In this document: piece by piece, positions 1 through 7,707 of the stretch
Position numbering within the stretch: the stretch's first letter is position 1
How the letters are laid out: the number at the start of each line of letters is the position of its first letter
From: Streptomyces sp. NBC_01198
GTDB lineage: Bacteria; Actinomycetota; Actinomycetes; Streptomycetales; Streptomycetaceae
Length of the DNA stretch: 64,000 nt
Direction of reading: 5' to 3'
Assembly: GCF_036010485.1 (NCBI RefSeq)
Contig: NZ_CP108568.1
Location: 7,258,501-7,322,500 of the forward strand
Notes under the pieces: model-generated
The model's database searches: none
What the model was told of the DNA's origin: nothing
What the model saw: the letters and a program-made list of their open reading frames with translations, nothing else
Translations under genes and position numbers: made by a program

Positions 1-1
1 G

Positions 2-832
2 CCCGACCCGTTCGAACCGATCGACCCCGCAGATCCGGCGTCCTGGCAGGTCGCGCTCGGCGAGACCCGGCGGCTCGCGGACTGGGCGACCCTCTTCCGG
101 CACGGCATCGACGAGGCCGGCTGGCACGAGACGCTGGTGACCTGGTGGCCCCGGCTCACCCCCGGCATCATGGCCGGTCTGACGCACGGTCTGATCCGTA
201 CCGCGCACGCCGTACGCAGCGTGGCGGCCGTACCCGAGCCGAGCCCGCTGCAACTGCACGAGGTCGCCAACGGGCTGGCGTTCTGGGCCGCGATGTACCA
301 GCTGCCCAGCAGCGCCATGGCCCGTGGGGCCCGCGCCATCGGCACCGTACGGACGCTGGGCAGGCGGCCCGCCGACCGGCTGTTCGCCGACGCCGACGCC
401 CTGCTGGAGAAGTCGGTGGACGCCGCGCTCGCCGAACTCGCCGCGATCAGCGCGGGCCGCTACCTGACGGTGTCCGGCCGGGTCCCGGTGCCTGCCGTGC
501 ACACCGTGACCGCGCCCGCCGCGCTGCGCCTGGTGCTGCCGCAGCTGCCCGCCGAGCTGGCGGCGCCGTCGTACGAGGCGATCCGCGAGGTCTGCGGGAC
601 GCTGCTGAACCTCTTCGCCCCCGGCGGGCCCGACGACCGTCCCGAGCCCGCGGTGGACGGCGCCGACCCCGGCGTCCAGCAGCGGGTGCTCGACGCCGCC
701 GTCGAGCTGGGCGACGAGCACGCCATCAAGATCTCCGAGGCGGCCCGCCGCGAATTCGCCGACCACCCCGACCCGCGGTGTTTCGCCGCGGCGCACCACG
801 CGGTCGCCCTGCTCGGCGGGTCCCCCGGCTGA
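2..832 (+). CDS. Questin oxidase family protein, 5'-truncated by window edge
   Basis: The reading frame is open from base 2 to the stop at 830-832, so the true start lies outside the window. The GTG at 137 is probably internal, because the translation upstream of it is good coding sequence (for example WATLFRHGIDEAGW). The visible part contains the HGLIRTAHAVRS block and the NGLAFWAAMYQLP block, which I associate with the questin oxidase (DUF4243) family, known from fungal anthraquinone oxidation and common as uncharacterised proteins in Streptomyces. The substrate in this organism is unknown. The C-terminal region has the HHAVALLGG ending typical of the family. It stands alone, followed by 129 bp of non-coding DNA. 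Family assignment is by recalled motifs, so moderately sure. Confidence 0.7.
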   Translation, partial: PDPFEPIDPADPASWQVALGETRRLADWATLFRHGIDEAGWHETLVTWWPRLTPGIMAGLTHGLIRTAHAVRSVAAVPEPSPLQLHEVANGLAFWAAMYQLPSSAMARGARAIGTVRTLGRRPADRLFADADALLEKSVDAALAELAAISAGRYLTVSGRVPVPAVHTVTAPAALRLVLPQLPAELAAPSYEAIREVCGTLLNLFAPGGPDDRPEPAVDGADPGVQQRVLDAAVELGDEHAIKISEAARREFADHPDPRCFAAAHHAVALLGGSPG

Positions 833-961
833 CCGGGGCGCCGGTCGTACACGTATTCGCCAAATGCCGTCTGGCCAGCGGACTTTGTCAGTGCCTGGCG
901 GTAAAATGGACAGTGTTCGTCAGGGTTCGTCAGGGTCGGCCGACGCCGCAGGAGGATGCCG

Positions 962-1225
962 ATGGCCGTTGCCGTACTGTCCGCGCCGAAGTCCCCACTC
1001 CCCAGGAAGCCACTCCCCGCCGGCCGCCCGCGCGCCTGGTATGTCGCCCACAACCGGCGGCTGAAGACCATGCGTCTGGTGATCGCCCTGCTCGACGCCG
1101 GCGTCTACGAACCGGCCCAGGCCGGCAACCAGCGGATCCGCGACACCGCCGAGCGGATCGGCGTCCACCAGCCGTCCGACACCACCTGCCGCATGGTCCG
1201 CACCCTGCTGGTCTACGGGCGCTGA
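962..1225 (+). CDS. Small conserved hypothetical protein (87 aa)
   Basis: A small basic protein of 87 residues with no recognised domain. An ATG at 956 is in frame but overlaps the end of the GGAGG at 951-955. The ATG at 962 has that GGAGG at a 6-nt spacing and is the better start. The protein has a proline/arginine-rich N-terminus and then a helical segment (LKTMRLVIALLDAGVY). No signal peptide or clear membrane segment. Just upstream the 10-bp sequence GTTCGTCAGG occurs twice in tandem (about 916-935). The stop codon abuts the left arm of a large inverted repeat that probably served as its terminator before an IS30 element landed there. Function unknown. Confidence 0.6.
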   Translation: MAVAVLSAPKSPLPRKPLPAGRPRAWYVAHNRRLKTMRLVIALLDAGVYEPAQAGNQRIRDTAERIGVHQPSDTTCRMVRTLLVYGR

Positions 1226-1263
1226 CCGGCACGCCGACGGCCCCCGCTGCCCGGGCGGGTTCT
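1226..1263. terminator. Left arm of a split bidirectional terminator
   Basis: Bases 1226-1245 (CCGGCACGCCGACGGCCCCC) are an exact reverse complement of 5290-5309, and 1252-1263 (CGGGCGGGTTCT) of 5273-5284. The arm starts directly after the TGA of the small gene, and its partner starts directly after the TGA of dhaM. With the IS30 element removed, the two arms would meet as one long GC-rich hairpin between two convergent genes. This is the arrangement of a shared bidirectional terminator. Pairing is directly visible; the terminator role is inferred. Confidence 0.7.
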
Positions 1264-1288
1264 TGGGGTCCTCGCAATACCTGATGGC

Positions 1289-1731
1289 TTACGTGGTCGT
1301 CAGTAGATCACGCAGGCGCTCGGCTGGAGTTTTCCAGCCGAGCGTTTTGCGTGGTCGGCCGTTGAGTTGCTGGGCGACGTGTTCGAGGTCTGCGGGGCTG
1401 TGCGCGGACAGGTCGGTGCTCTTGGGGAAGTACTGCCGCGGCAGACCGTTGGTGTTCTCGTTCGATCCGCGCTGCCAGGGTGAGTGCGGGTCGCAGAAGT
1501 AGACCGGCACTCCCGTGGCCACGGTGAACTGCTTGTGTGCAGCCATCTCGCAGCCCTGGTCCCAGGTCAGCGAGCCTCGCAGGTGCCCGGGCAGGGTCTG
1601 GATCAGGGGCACCAGCACGTCGCGGGCTTCCTCGGCGGTCTGCCCGCCGGGCAGATGCCCGAGCATGACGTAGCGGGTGGAGCGCTCGACCGGGGTGACG
1701 ATCGCGCTCTCGCTGCGGGGGCCGATGATGA
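1289..1731 (-). CDS. IS30 transposase, 3' exon (C-terminal DDE domain)
   Basis: This is the C-terminal part of the transposase. On the minus strand it begins LIIGPRSESAIVTPVERSTR, continues through MLGHLPGG and the WDQGCEM block, and reaches FCDPHSPWQRGSNENTNG, which carries the downstream acidic residue and the family-typical HSPWQRGxNENxNG motif. It ends GRPRKTLGWKTPAERL and a TAA stop at 1291-1289. The 5' boundary is set by the group II intron end at 1732. Joined to 5228..4289, the total is 1383 nt (460 codons plus stop) in a single frame, so exact splicing would restore a full-length transposase. Without splicing the protein is split. Confidence 0.9.
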
Positions 1732-1771
1732 GTCGGGTAGCGGGGACGCATTACTGCGTCCCCGCCCCCTC

Positions 1772-1806
1772 AGAACCGTGCAAGCAGCTTTCACCGCACA
1801 CGGCTC
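1772..1806 (-). ncRNA. Group II intron catalytic domain V
   Basis: On the minus strand the sequence runs from GAGCCGTGTGCGGTGAAAG to GCACGGTTCT. It has the classical DV stem (GAGCCGTG paired with CACGGTTC), the AGC triad and a GAAA tetraloop. Domain VI follows at about 1770-1733 as a hairpin closed by GCGGGGACGCA and TGCGTCCCCGC. Confidence 0.92.
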
Positions 1807-1907
1807 AAGCAAGCCCCCAAAAGCTCGTCGGCAGACAAAGGTGCTGGACTTCTCATCGCGGCGGCTCCATTCCGCCGTTGACAATGGGTGTGGAGGAGAC
1901 GGATTCG

Positions 1908-3618
1908 TTAACCGTCCTGCGCGCTCTCGTCCGGGAACGCGATGTATTTCTTGGAGATCGCTTTCCGGATGACGGCCCGCCACGTTTCCCATTCTTGTGG
2001 GCTTTGCGGCGGGTGATCGGCGTGCAGTAGGAGTCCTCCGCAGATCGAGCAACGGCCGCGCTGTGCCTGTAGCAGACGCACGGTCATAGCATCGACCGGT
2101 AGAGGGTTTCCCTTGCGGCGCCGCTGAGCCCAATATGACTCCAGGGCAGGGTCGTCCGGGGACGCCTTCCCCTTGACCAACTGGTGCCGGACTATCTTCG
2201 TCCAGGAGAACTTGAGCAGGTAGGCGCCGCTGTCGCGGTCACCGAACACCCACCGGTCGTTCCTGGTCCTGTTGAACCGGCCGAAGTACTCGTCGGAAAT
2301 CCAGTGCTTCGGCTTGTTCGGGTGACTGTGTTTGGCCCACTTGTAAGCGAGCTTCCACATGTGATTGTCCAGCGCCGTGAAGATCTCGCTGGACACCACC
2401 GTCCGGTAGTAGGCCGACCAACCCCGCACGATCGGGTTGATCTTCTTGAGTACCGCACCGGCGTTGGCCCCTCGCAGGGCCACCATTTCGGTGCTGAGCC
2501 GTTCCCGGATCCGTCTCTGAGCCGCTTTGCTCGGCTTGATTAGCAATTTGCCGTGATAGCGGCGGACGTTGAACCCCAGGAAGTCGAACCCGGTCTCCGC
2601 GTGGACGATGCGTGTCTTGTCCTCGTGGAAGGCGAGTCCCCTGGGCGTCAGCCATGCAGCCAGCCGTTCCTTGACCTGTTCGGCCTGTTCACGGCTGATG
2701 CACATCGCGACAAAATCATCTGCCAGTGGGTTCAGCACCGTGCCCGGCCGTGGATTCCCAAGCCCGTCAGGCGGGTGTTCATCCCCAAACCGGGGACCAT
2801 GAAGAAGCGCGGACTCGGGATTCCCGTGATTGTCGACCGGTGTCTGCAAGCTGTGGCGCTGGGAGCATTGGAGCCCGAGTGGGAAGCGCGGTTCGAGCCG
2901 AAGTCCTATGGCTTTCGGCCCGGCCGCGGCTGTCACGACGCGATCGGGGCCATCTACTCCACGCTCAACGGGAAGAACCCGCAGCGTGTGTGGGTACTCG
3001 ACGCGGACCTGACGGCGGCGTTCGACCGTATCGACCACGCCCGGCTCATGGCCGCACTCGGCACCTTCCCCGCCCGGGGACTGGTCCGTCAGTGGCTGAA
3101 GGCCGGGGTCGTGGATCGCGGTCGGTTTGCCCCGACCGAGGAGGGAACTCCGCAGGGTGGGGTGATCAGCCCATTGCTCTTCAACGTGGCCTTGCACGGA
3201 ATGGAGGAAGCCGCAGGGGTCCGCTATTACACCGCCGGCAGAGATGCCGGGAGTGCGCAAAGCGGCAGCCCCGTGCTGGTGCGGTACGGGCCAATGCGGC
3301 CTTGCTCTGGGAAAGCAGCACCACCTTTCCATCGACTCCCGCCGTCGCACGTCCAGCATTGATCTCCGTAACCCGCCGCACGCTCACGAGCGTGTTCGAG
3401 CGGGACCGGAGCATCAACTTCTGCAAATTGCGGACCTTCTTCAGATCCCCTGCCTGCGATGCCGTGAAGATTCTCTGCCGCAGACGCCGTACGTCTTCCT
3501 CGACCCGCCGCCAGTGAACCGACGCCCAGTCCAAGTCTTCGCCCTCGGGTCCGTTCACCGGAACAGAAGCAGCAGGAAGGGCCGAGGCCGATCCGTCCAC
3601 GATCTGCAAAGTGCCCAA
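1908..3618 (-). pseudogene. ltrA: Group II intron-encoded reverse transcriptase/maturase, broken by internal inversion
   Basis: The N-terminal part is on the minus strand from ATG 3618 (WASVHWRRVEED, then RSRSNTLVSVRRVTEIN and AGVDGKVV). The middle, with RT motifs DADLTAAFDRIDH and GTPQGGVISPLLFN, lies on the plus strand at about 2723-3288. The C-terminal part returns to the minus strand from ADDFVAMC (about 2722) with the maturase X domain (FDFLGFNVRRY, KINPIVRGWSAYYRTV) and an HNH-like CSICGG...LLHADH segment ending at 1908. In correct order the pieces would give about 570 residues, normal for the family. The inversion splits the catalytic YADD motif between Y and A. The span of 1711 nt is one base more than a multiple of three. 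The C-terminus also seems to lack the last metal-binding residues of the HNH domain as I recall them. Not functional as sequenced. Confidence 0.88.
2723..3288 (+). other. Inverted segment carrying RT motifs
   Basis: This block of about 565 bp encodes, on the plus strand, the part of the maturase from QWVQHRARPWIPKPVRRVFI to SPVLVRY. Both flanks encode adjacent parts of the same protein on the minus strand: ...SQSKAALA on the right and ADDFVAMC... on the left. The breakpoints can be placed within one or two bases. No long inverted repeat is visible at them, only about 3 bp (GCC) of similarity. This may be a true inversion or an assembly error. Confidence 0.85.
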
Positions 3619-4288
3619 CTTGCCCCTCGGTTCCGTCGTCTTTGCTCAGTGATTCCGCACAGGCTCACCCGGCCCACGTCAGCACCCTTTCGGGTCGGGC
3701 AGCACCCGTATCCGGACGGTTATGCGGGGCGACCGGCGGAGAGGCCGGTCGTCGTGCTGCCCCGGGTTCCCGCTTCCTTTCGGCTTCCGGCATTAGCTTG
3801 TTGGGCCGTCCTGTTCCCGCTGGGGAGTTGAGCCTTCCTTGTGGTCGGCCGACCGAGCCAAAGCGGCCCGGACCCCAACGGGGTTTCCACGTTCCACACG
3901 AATGAGATACGACCGGGGTGGGTGCTCCCTTTACCCCGAGGCGACGGTGTCGACCTGGCCGGAGTGACCTCTACCGGCCAGCGCCTGCCGCTTCTCAACG
4001 GCTAGCCATGCACCCCACTCACGCATTCCATCGGCGGGACTTGGGATCGCGAGGCATCGTCGGGAGTTCATGTACTTCACCCGTCCGGTCTTCCCCTTGC
4101 CGGTAACTCCCGGATGGAACGGAAGTCCTTGGGCTTTCCCCTGAGCTTCGCACCACGCCGTTACCGGCATCGCACGTCAAGGGCGGGGACGGGTCATACG
4201 GACACGGACCCGTGACTGCACCTACGGCTTCATCAACCGCCTCTCCAATCGGTCAGTCCACTCAAATTCGTGCAACTTCGTGTCGCAC

Positions 4289-5228
4289 GATCGCCTTCCC
4301 AGTGACCGGGCACCGCCCGGTCCCCGACCTCGGCAGGACGCTCGGAGATCATCACCATCTCGTCGACGAACCGGCGCGTGCGCTGCTCGGGGCTGCGGTG
4401 TGGCGTGCGGCGGGTGCGCCCGGTGCGCAGCGCGAGGGCGACCTCGCGGCGCAGCCCGCCACGGGCCTGGACGTAGATCGCCTGGTAGATCGTTTCCGGA
4501 CTCACCCGCATGCTCTCGTCGTCGGGGAACTCGATGACCAGAGCGTGGCAGATCCGCTCGGGCGACCACTTCTCCCGCAGCCTGTCCGCAACGAACTCGC
4601 GCAGCGGACCGTCCTGGGCGAGCCTGGACCCTTTGGGGCGCGACCGGCTCTTCGCCCACGCCCGCTGGGCCCGATGCGGCTGATAGACACCGTCGACAGC
4701 ACGTGCGTCGATCTCGCGCTTGACGGTGGACGCCTGCCGGTCCAGCGCCCGTCCGATCGCCCGCAGCGACCGGCCCTCACGACGCATGTCGGCGATCAAC
4801 TCCCGCTCGGCCACCGTCAGGAACCGCGGGTGCAGCTCGGCCTCGACCGCCGCAGGAGACGGCGCTAACGTGGCGGCGACGGTGCTGGTCATGCCCGCTG
4901 TGTAGTCGATCCTGCGCCCATCGGGGTGCAGGCGCGCGTTGCCGATCTTCCAGATACCCCGGTCCCAGTCCCGGGCAGTGCGTCCGTGGACCCCGACCTG
5001 TGCGGCGGCCTCCCGCCGCCGGACCCCGGACGCACGAAGCCGGTCGTACTCCGCCCGCCCCGGATGCCCCTCCGTACCGGGCTTCCCGCGACCACGGACC
5101 CCGGCCTTCCGCGCCCACGCAGCCGCCGTGTGAGGGTTCGCCCCGACCACGCGAGCCGCACCCGAGATACTGCCGTTCTCCCGGCCCAGCGCTTCGAAGA
5201 ACCTTGCCTTCAAGTCCCCAAAATCCAC
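4289..5228 (-). CDS. IS30 transposase, 5' exon (N-terminal DNA-binding and first catalytic part)
   Basis: It starts with GTG at 5228 (MDFGDLKARFFEAL). Visible blocks are a first HTH-like region (GSISGAARVVGANPHTAAAW), the IS30-type second HTH (LTVAERELIADMRREGRSLRAIGRALDRQASTV in pieces), RYQPHRAQ-type linker (GVYQPHRAQRAWAKSR), the KWSPERICHAL and SPETIYQAIYVQARGGLRRE blocks, and the start of the integrase core PGHWEGD with the first catalytic Asp. The frame then runs into the intron. The first residues lie against a perfect 18-bp inverted repeat at the IS end. Together with 1731..1289 it encodes a 460-residue transposase. Confidence 0.9.
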
Positions 5229-5269
5229 GATCCCCGCAACACCCTGAACTACAGGGTGTTGCGGGGATC
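5229..5269. repeat. Perfect 18-bp inverted repeat at the IS30 right end
   Basis: Bases 5229-5246 and 5252-5269 are exact reverse complements separated by AACTA. The outer arm is the IS terminal repeat, so the right end carries two head-to-head copies of it. The hairpin abuts the transposase GTG and could block read-through transcription into the transposase or act as a transposase binding site. Confidence 0.8.
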
Positions 5270-5272
5270 GCT

Positions 5273-5309
5273 AGAACCCGCCCGTGGGAGGGGGCCGTCG
5301 GCGTGCCGG
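5273..5309. terminator. Right arm of a split bidirectional terminator
   Basis: It pairs with 1226-1263: 20 bp plus 12 bp are exact reverse complements. It ends next to the TGA of dhaM (minus strand, 5313-5311). With the IS removed the centre of the hairpin would read GGGTTCTAGAACCC. Confidence 0.7.
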
Positions 5310-5310
5310 C

Positions 5311-5715
5311 TCAGGTCTTGCGGTAGGTGTACGCGTCCGCAGCCGCCGCGGCCACCGCGTCCAGGTCGGCGCCGGTCGAGGCGGTGACCACCGCGGCGAC
5401 CGCGCCCTCCAGGAAGGGGGCGTCCACCAGCCGTGCCCCCGCGGGGAGTTCGTCGTCGGCCAGCAGCGCCTTGACGGTGAGGACGGCGCTGCCCAGGTCG
5501 GCGAGCACCGCCACGCCCGACCCGCGGTCCACCGAGCGGGCCGCGGCGGAGATCAGGTCGGAGCTGGTGCCGAGGCCGCCGTCCGGTCCGCCGCCCGCCG
5601 GGGCCACCGGGACGTCGCCAGCGCCCCCGGTGAGGCCCACCGCCAGGTCCGCGACGGCGGAGGCGACCTGGGCGCTGTGCGAGACCAGCACCACTCCGAC
5701 CAGCGGGGCGCTCAT
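5311..5715 (-). CDS. dhaM: PTS-dependent dihydroxyacetone kinase phosphoryl donor subunit DhaM
   Basis: DhaM transfers phosphate from HPr of the phosphotransferase system to the ADP bound in DhaL, so that dihydroxyacetone is phosphorylated at the expense of phosphoenolpyruvate. The protein is 134 residues, one EIIA-mannose-type domain, with the probable phosphorylated histidine at position 13 (GVVLVSHSAQ) and the ADLGSAVLTVKALL segment typical of the family. It lacks the fused HPr and enzyme I-like domains of the E. coli protein, so it must use the cell's general PTS; enzyme I is encoded at 61795-63465. Its start overlaps the end of dhaL by 4 bp. It is the last gene of dhaK-dhaL-dhaM. Confidence 0.92.
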   Translation of the reverse strand: MSAPLVGVVLVSHSAQVASAVADLAVGLTGGAGDVPVAPAGGGPDGGLGTSSDLISAAARSVDRGSGVAVLADLGSAVLTVKALLADDELPAGARLVDAPFLEGAVAAVVTASTGADLDAVAAAAADAYTYRKT

Positions 5716-6374
5716 CCGTCCCCCCGCGCGGTGTCGGCCAGCGCCGCGAGCAGCAGCGCCGACGAGGTCGCCCCCGGGTCCTGGTGCCCGACGCTGCGCT
5801 CGCCCAGATAGCTCGCGCGACCCTTGCGGGCCCGCAGCGGGATGGTCGCCGTGGCGCCCTCGTCGGCCGCGGCCGACGCGGCGGCGAAGGCCTCCGCCGC
5901 ACCGCCGCCCGCGTCCAGGGCGCCGGTCAGCGCGTCCAGGCCCGGCAGCAGCGCGTCCAGCATGGTCTTGTCGCCCGGCACCGCGCCGCCCAGCGCCGCC
6001 ACCCCGTCGACGCCGGCCCGCAGCGCGTCCCGCAGCCGGGCCGCCGACACCGCCTGCTCGTCGCCCAGGTCCTTGCCGGCCCGCCGCAGCAGCGTGCCGT
6101 ACAGCGGCCCTGACGCGCCGCCGACCGTGCTGATCAGCGTCCGGCCCATCAGCACCAGCACGGCGCCGGGCGTCTCCGGCGGCTCCTGCTCGACCGCCTT
6201 GCGGGCCGCCACGAAGCCGCGGCGCATGTTCGTCCCGTGGTCGGCGTCACCGATGGGGGAGTCCAGCTCGGTCAGCCGGGCCGACTCCCGCTCCAGGCTG
6301 CCGGTGGCCAGCTCCAGCCAGCGGCGCAGGAAGGCGGCGTCGACCGGTGTCTCGGGGTCGGGGTTTGCGTTCAT
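5712..6374 (-). CDS. dhaL: Dihydroxyacetone kinase ADP-binding subunit DhaL
   Basis: DhaL carries the permanently bound ADP that is recharged by DhaM and used by DhaK. The 220-residue protein has the family's metal/nucleotide-binding block DSPIGDADHGTNM (about residues 40-52), then VGGASGPLYGTLLRR and a C-terminal KGRASYLGERSVGHQDPGA-type segment around which the ADP lies. The length matches the usual 200-220. It overlaps dhaM by 4 bp (ATGA) and follows dhaK by 82 bp, so the three form one operon in the order K, L, M. The ATG at 6374 is the most upstream plausible start. Confidence 0.93.
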   Translation of the reverse strand: MNANPDPETPVDAAFLRRWLELATGSLERESARLTELDSPIGDADHGTNMRRGFVAARKAVEQEPPETPGAVLVLMGRTLISTVGGASGPLYGTLLRRAGKDLGDEQAVSAARLRDALRAGVDGVAALGGAVPGDKTMLDALLPGLDALTGALDAGGGAAEAFAAASAAADEGATATIPLRARKGRASYLGERSVGHQDPGATSSALLLAALADTARGDG

Positions 6375-6456
6375 CGCGGTCGCGCGGTCCTTTCACCGGT
6401 GGTACGGGATACGTGCCGGTCCGCCGCCGGCGCGGTAGGCGCCGGCGGGGAGGGCG

Positions 6457-7449
6457 TCAGCAGCCCCAGCGCAGGCCCGGGGTCGAGACCGGGGCGTCCC
6501 ACAGCCGCAGCAGTTCCTCGTCGGCCTGGCAGATCGTCACCGAGGCGCCCGCCATGTCCAGCGAGGTCACGTAGTTGCCGACCAGGGTGCGGGCCACCGG
6601 GACCCGCCGCTCGGCGAGCGCCCGCTGCACCTCGGCGTTGAAGCCGTAGAGCTCAAGCAGCGGCGTCGCGCCCATCCCGTTGACCAGGACGAGCACCGGG
6701 CCGTCCGGCTTGAGGTCGGAGACCACCGCTTCCACGGTGACGTCGGCGATCTCGCCTGAGGTCATCATGGCCCGCCGCTCGCGCCCGGGCTCGCCGTGGA
6801 TGCCGACGCCCAGCTCCAGCTCGCCGTCCGGCAGGTCGAAGGTCGGGCCGCCCTTGGAGGGGGTGCTGCACGCGCTGAGCGCCACCCCGAAGGTGCGGGA
6901 GGCGGCGTTCACCCGGCGGGCCAGCGACGCCACCGTGTCCAGCGGCGCGCCCTCCTCCGCGGCCGCGCCGGCGATCTTCTCCACGAAGAGCGTCGCGCCG
7001 GTGCCGCGGCGGCCCGCGGTGTAGAGGCTGTCGGTGACGGCCACGTCGTCGTCCACCAGGACGCTGACGACCTGCACGCCCTCGTCCTCGGCCAGCTCGG
7101 CGGCCATCTGGAAGTTCAGCACGTCACCGGTGTAGTTCTTCACGATGAAGAGCACTCCGGCGCCGCTGTCCACGGCCGCCGCCGCCCTGACCATCTGGTC
7201 GGGCACCGGTGAGGTGAAGACCTCACCGGGACAGGCCGCGTCCAGCATGCCCTTGCCGACGAATCCGCCGTGCAGGGGTTCGTGCCCGGAACCTCCGCCG
7301 GAGACCAGTCCGACCTTGCCCTCGTACGGCGCACCGCGCCGCACGATCACCCGGCGTTCGACATCGACGGTCAGGTCCGGATGTGCGGCGGCGAAACCGC
7401 GCAGCGCATCGGCGACCACGTTCTCGGCGACGTTGATCAGCATCTTCAT
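6457..7449 (-). CDS. dhaK: Dihydroxyacetone kinase substrate-binding subunit DhaK
   Basis: DhaK binds dihydroxyacetone as a hemiaminal on a histidine and receives the phosphate from DhaL-ADP/ATP in the cytoplasm. The 330-residue protein has GLVSGGGSGHEPLHGGFVG (about residues 47-65), IVKNYTGDVLNFQMAAE (about 102-118) and the substrate-attaching His218 in GVGIHGEPGRE. The length equals that of known DhaK proteins. It is the first gene of the dha operon. No DhaR-type activator gene is nearby. The upstream region (7450-7707) is shared with the divergent kinase gene; I see no clear operator in it. Confidence 0.95.
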   Translation of the reverse strand: MKMLINVAENVVADALRGFAAAHPDLTVDVERRVIVRRGAPYEGKVGLVSGGGSGHEPLHGGFVGKGMLDAACPGEVFTSPVPDQMVRAAAAVDSGAGVLFIVKNYTGDVLNFQMAAELAEDEGVQVVSVLVDDDVAVTDSLYTAGRRGTGATLFVEKIAGAAAEEGAPLDTVASLARRVNAASRTFGVALSACSTPSKGGPTFDLPDGELELGVGIHGEPGRERRAMMTSGEIADVTVEAVVSDLKPDGPVLVLVNGMGATPLLELYGFNAEVQRALAERRVPVARTLVGNYVTSLDMAGASVTICQADEELLRLWDAPVSTPGLRWGC

Positions 7450-7707
7450 CGGCTACTCCGTCCGCACGACGCATGGAGATCTCCAGCGTACGTTTCCGGC
7501 GGCCGGCGGGCACCATGGGGCGGCCGCCCGTCCTGTCCCCGAGGCCGGTCGCGAGCGGCCCGGAGGCCAGACTTCCGGTGCGGGGCCTGGGCTGTGGCGC
7601 CGCCGGCGGTCCCTGAGGCGTTATGCCCTGATGCGAGGTGCCGTGCGCCGCCCGGCGCGGCCATACTGGGTGCGGGGAAGCACCGATGACCACGGGGGCG
7701 GCACGCG

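Larger units (their letters stand above)
1732..4288 (-). mobile_element. Group II intron inserted in the IS30 transposase
   Basis: Read on the minus strand, the intron begins GTGCGACACGAAG at 4288, matching the GUGYG 5' consensus, and ends TACCCGAC at 1732, matching a 3' AY end with a candidate branch-point A seven bases from the end. Domain V is unmistakable (separate entry). The 5' exon ends GGCGATC and the 3' exon starts TCATCATCGGC; joining them rebuilds the transposase codons Asp-Leu-Ile-Ile-Gly. Length is 2557 nt. About 670 nt precede the intron-encoded protein and hold domains I-III. The intron is in the same orientation as its host gene, so splicing could be phenotypically silent. The encoded maturase is broken, so splicing in cis is doubtful unless another maturase acts in trans. 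Confidence 0.9.
1264..5272 (-). mobile_element. IS30-family insertion sequence carrying a group II intron
   Basis: The element spans about 4.0 kb, of which 2557 nt is an internal group II intron, leaving an IS of about 1.45 kb, normal for IS30. Imperfect terminal inverted repeats are visible: the left end reads TCCTCGCAATACC (1269-1281), and the right end, read inward on the minus strand, reads TCCCCGCAACACCC. A transposase with N-terminal HTH domains and a C-terminal DDE integrase core runs right to left. The end coordinates are good to a few bases; a 2-bp CT duplication (1262-1263 and 5271-5272) is possible. The insertion point is the exact centre of the long inverted repeat formed by the flanks. 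Confidence 0.85.

Noticed and set aside
885..910. Sigma-70 type promoter TTGTCA...TAAAAT before the small gene
   Set aside because: The spacing between the hexamers is only 11 bp, too short for a standard promoter.
2553..3362. An independent plus-strand reverse transcriptase gene (retron or DGR)
   Set aside because: It lacks the start, the YADD Asp residues and the thumb; these lie on the opposite strand in the flanks, so it is an inverted piece of the group II intron protein.
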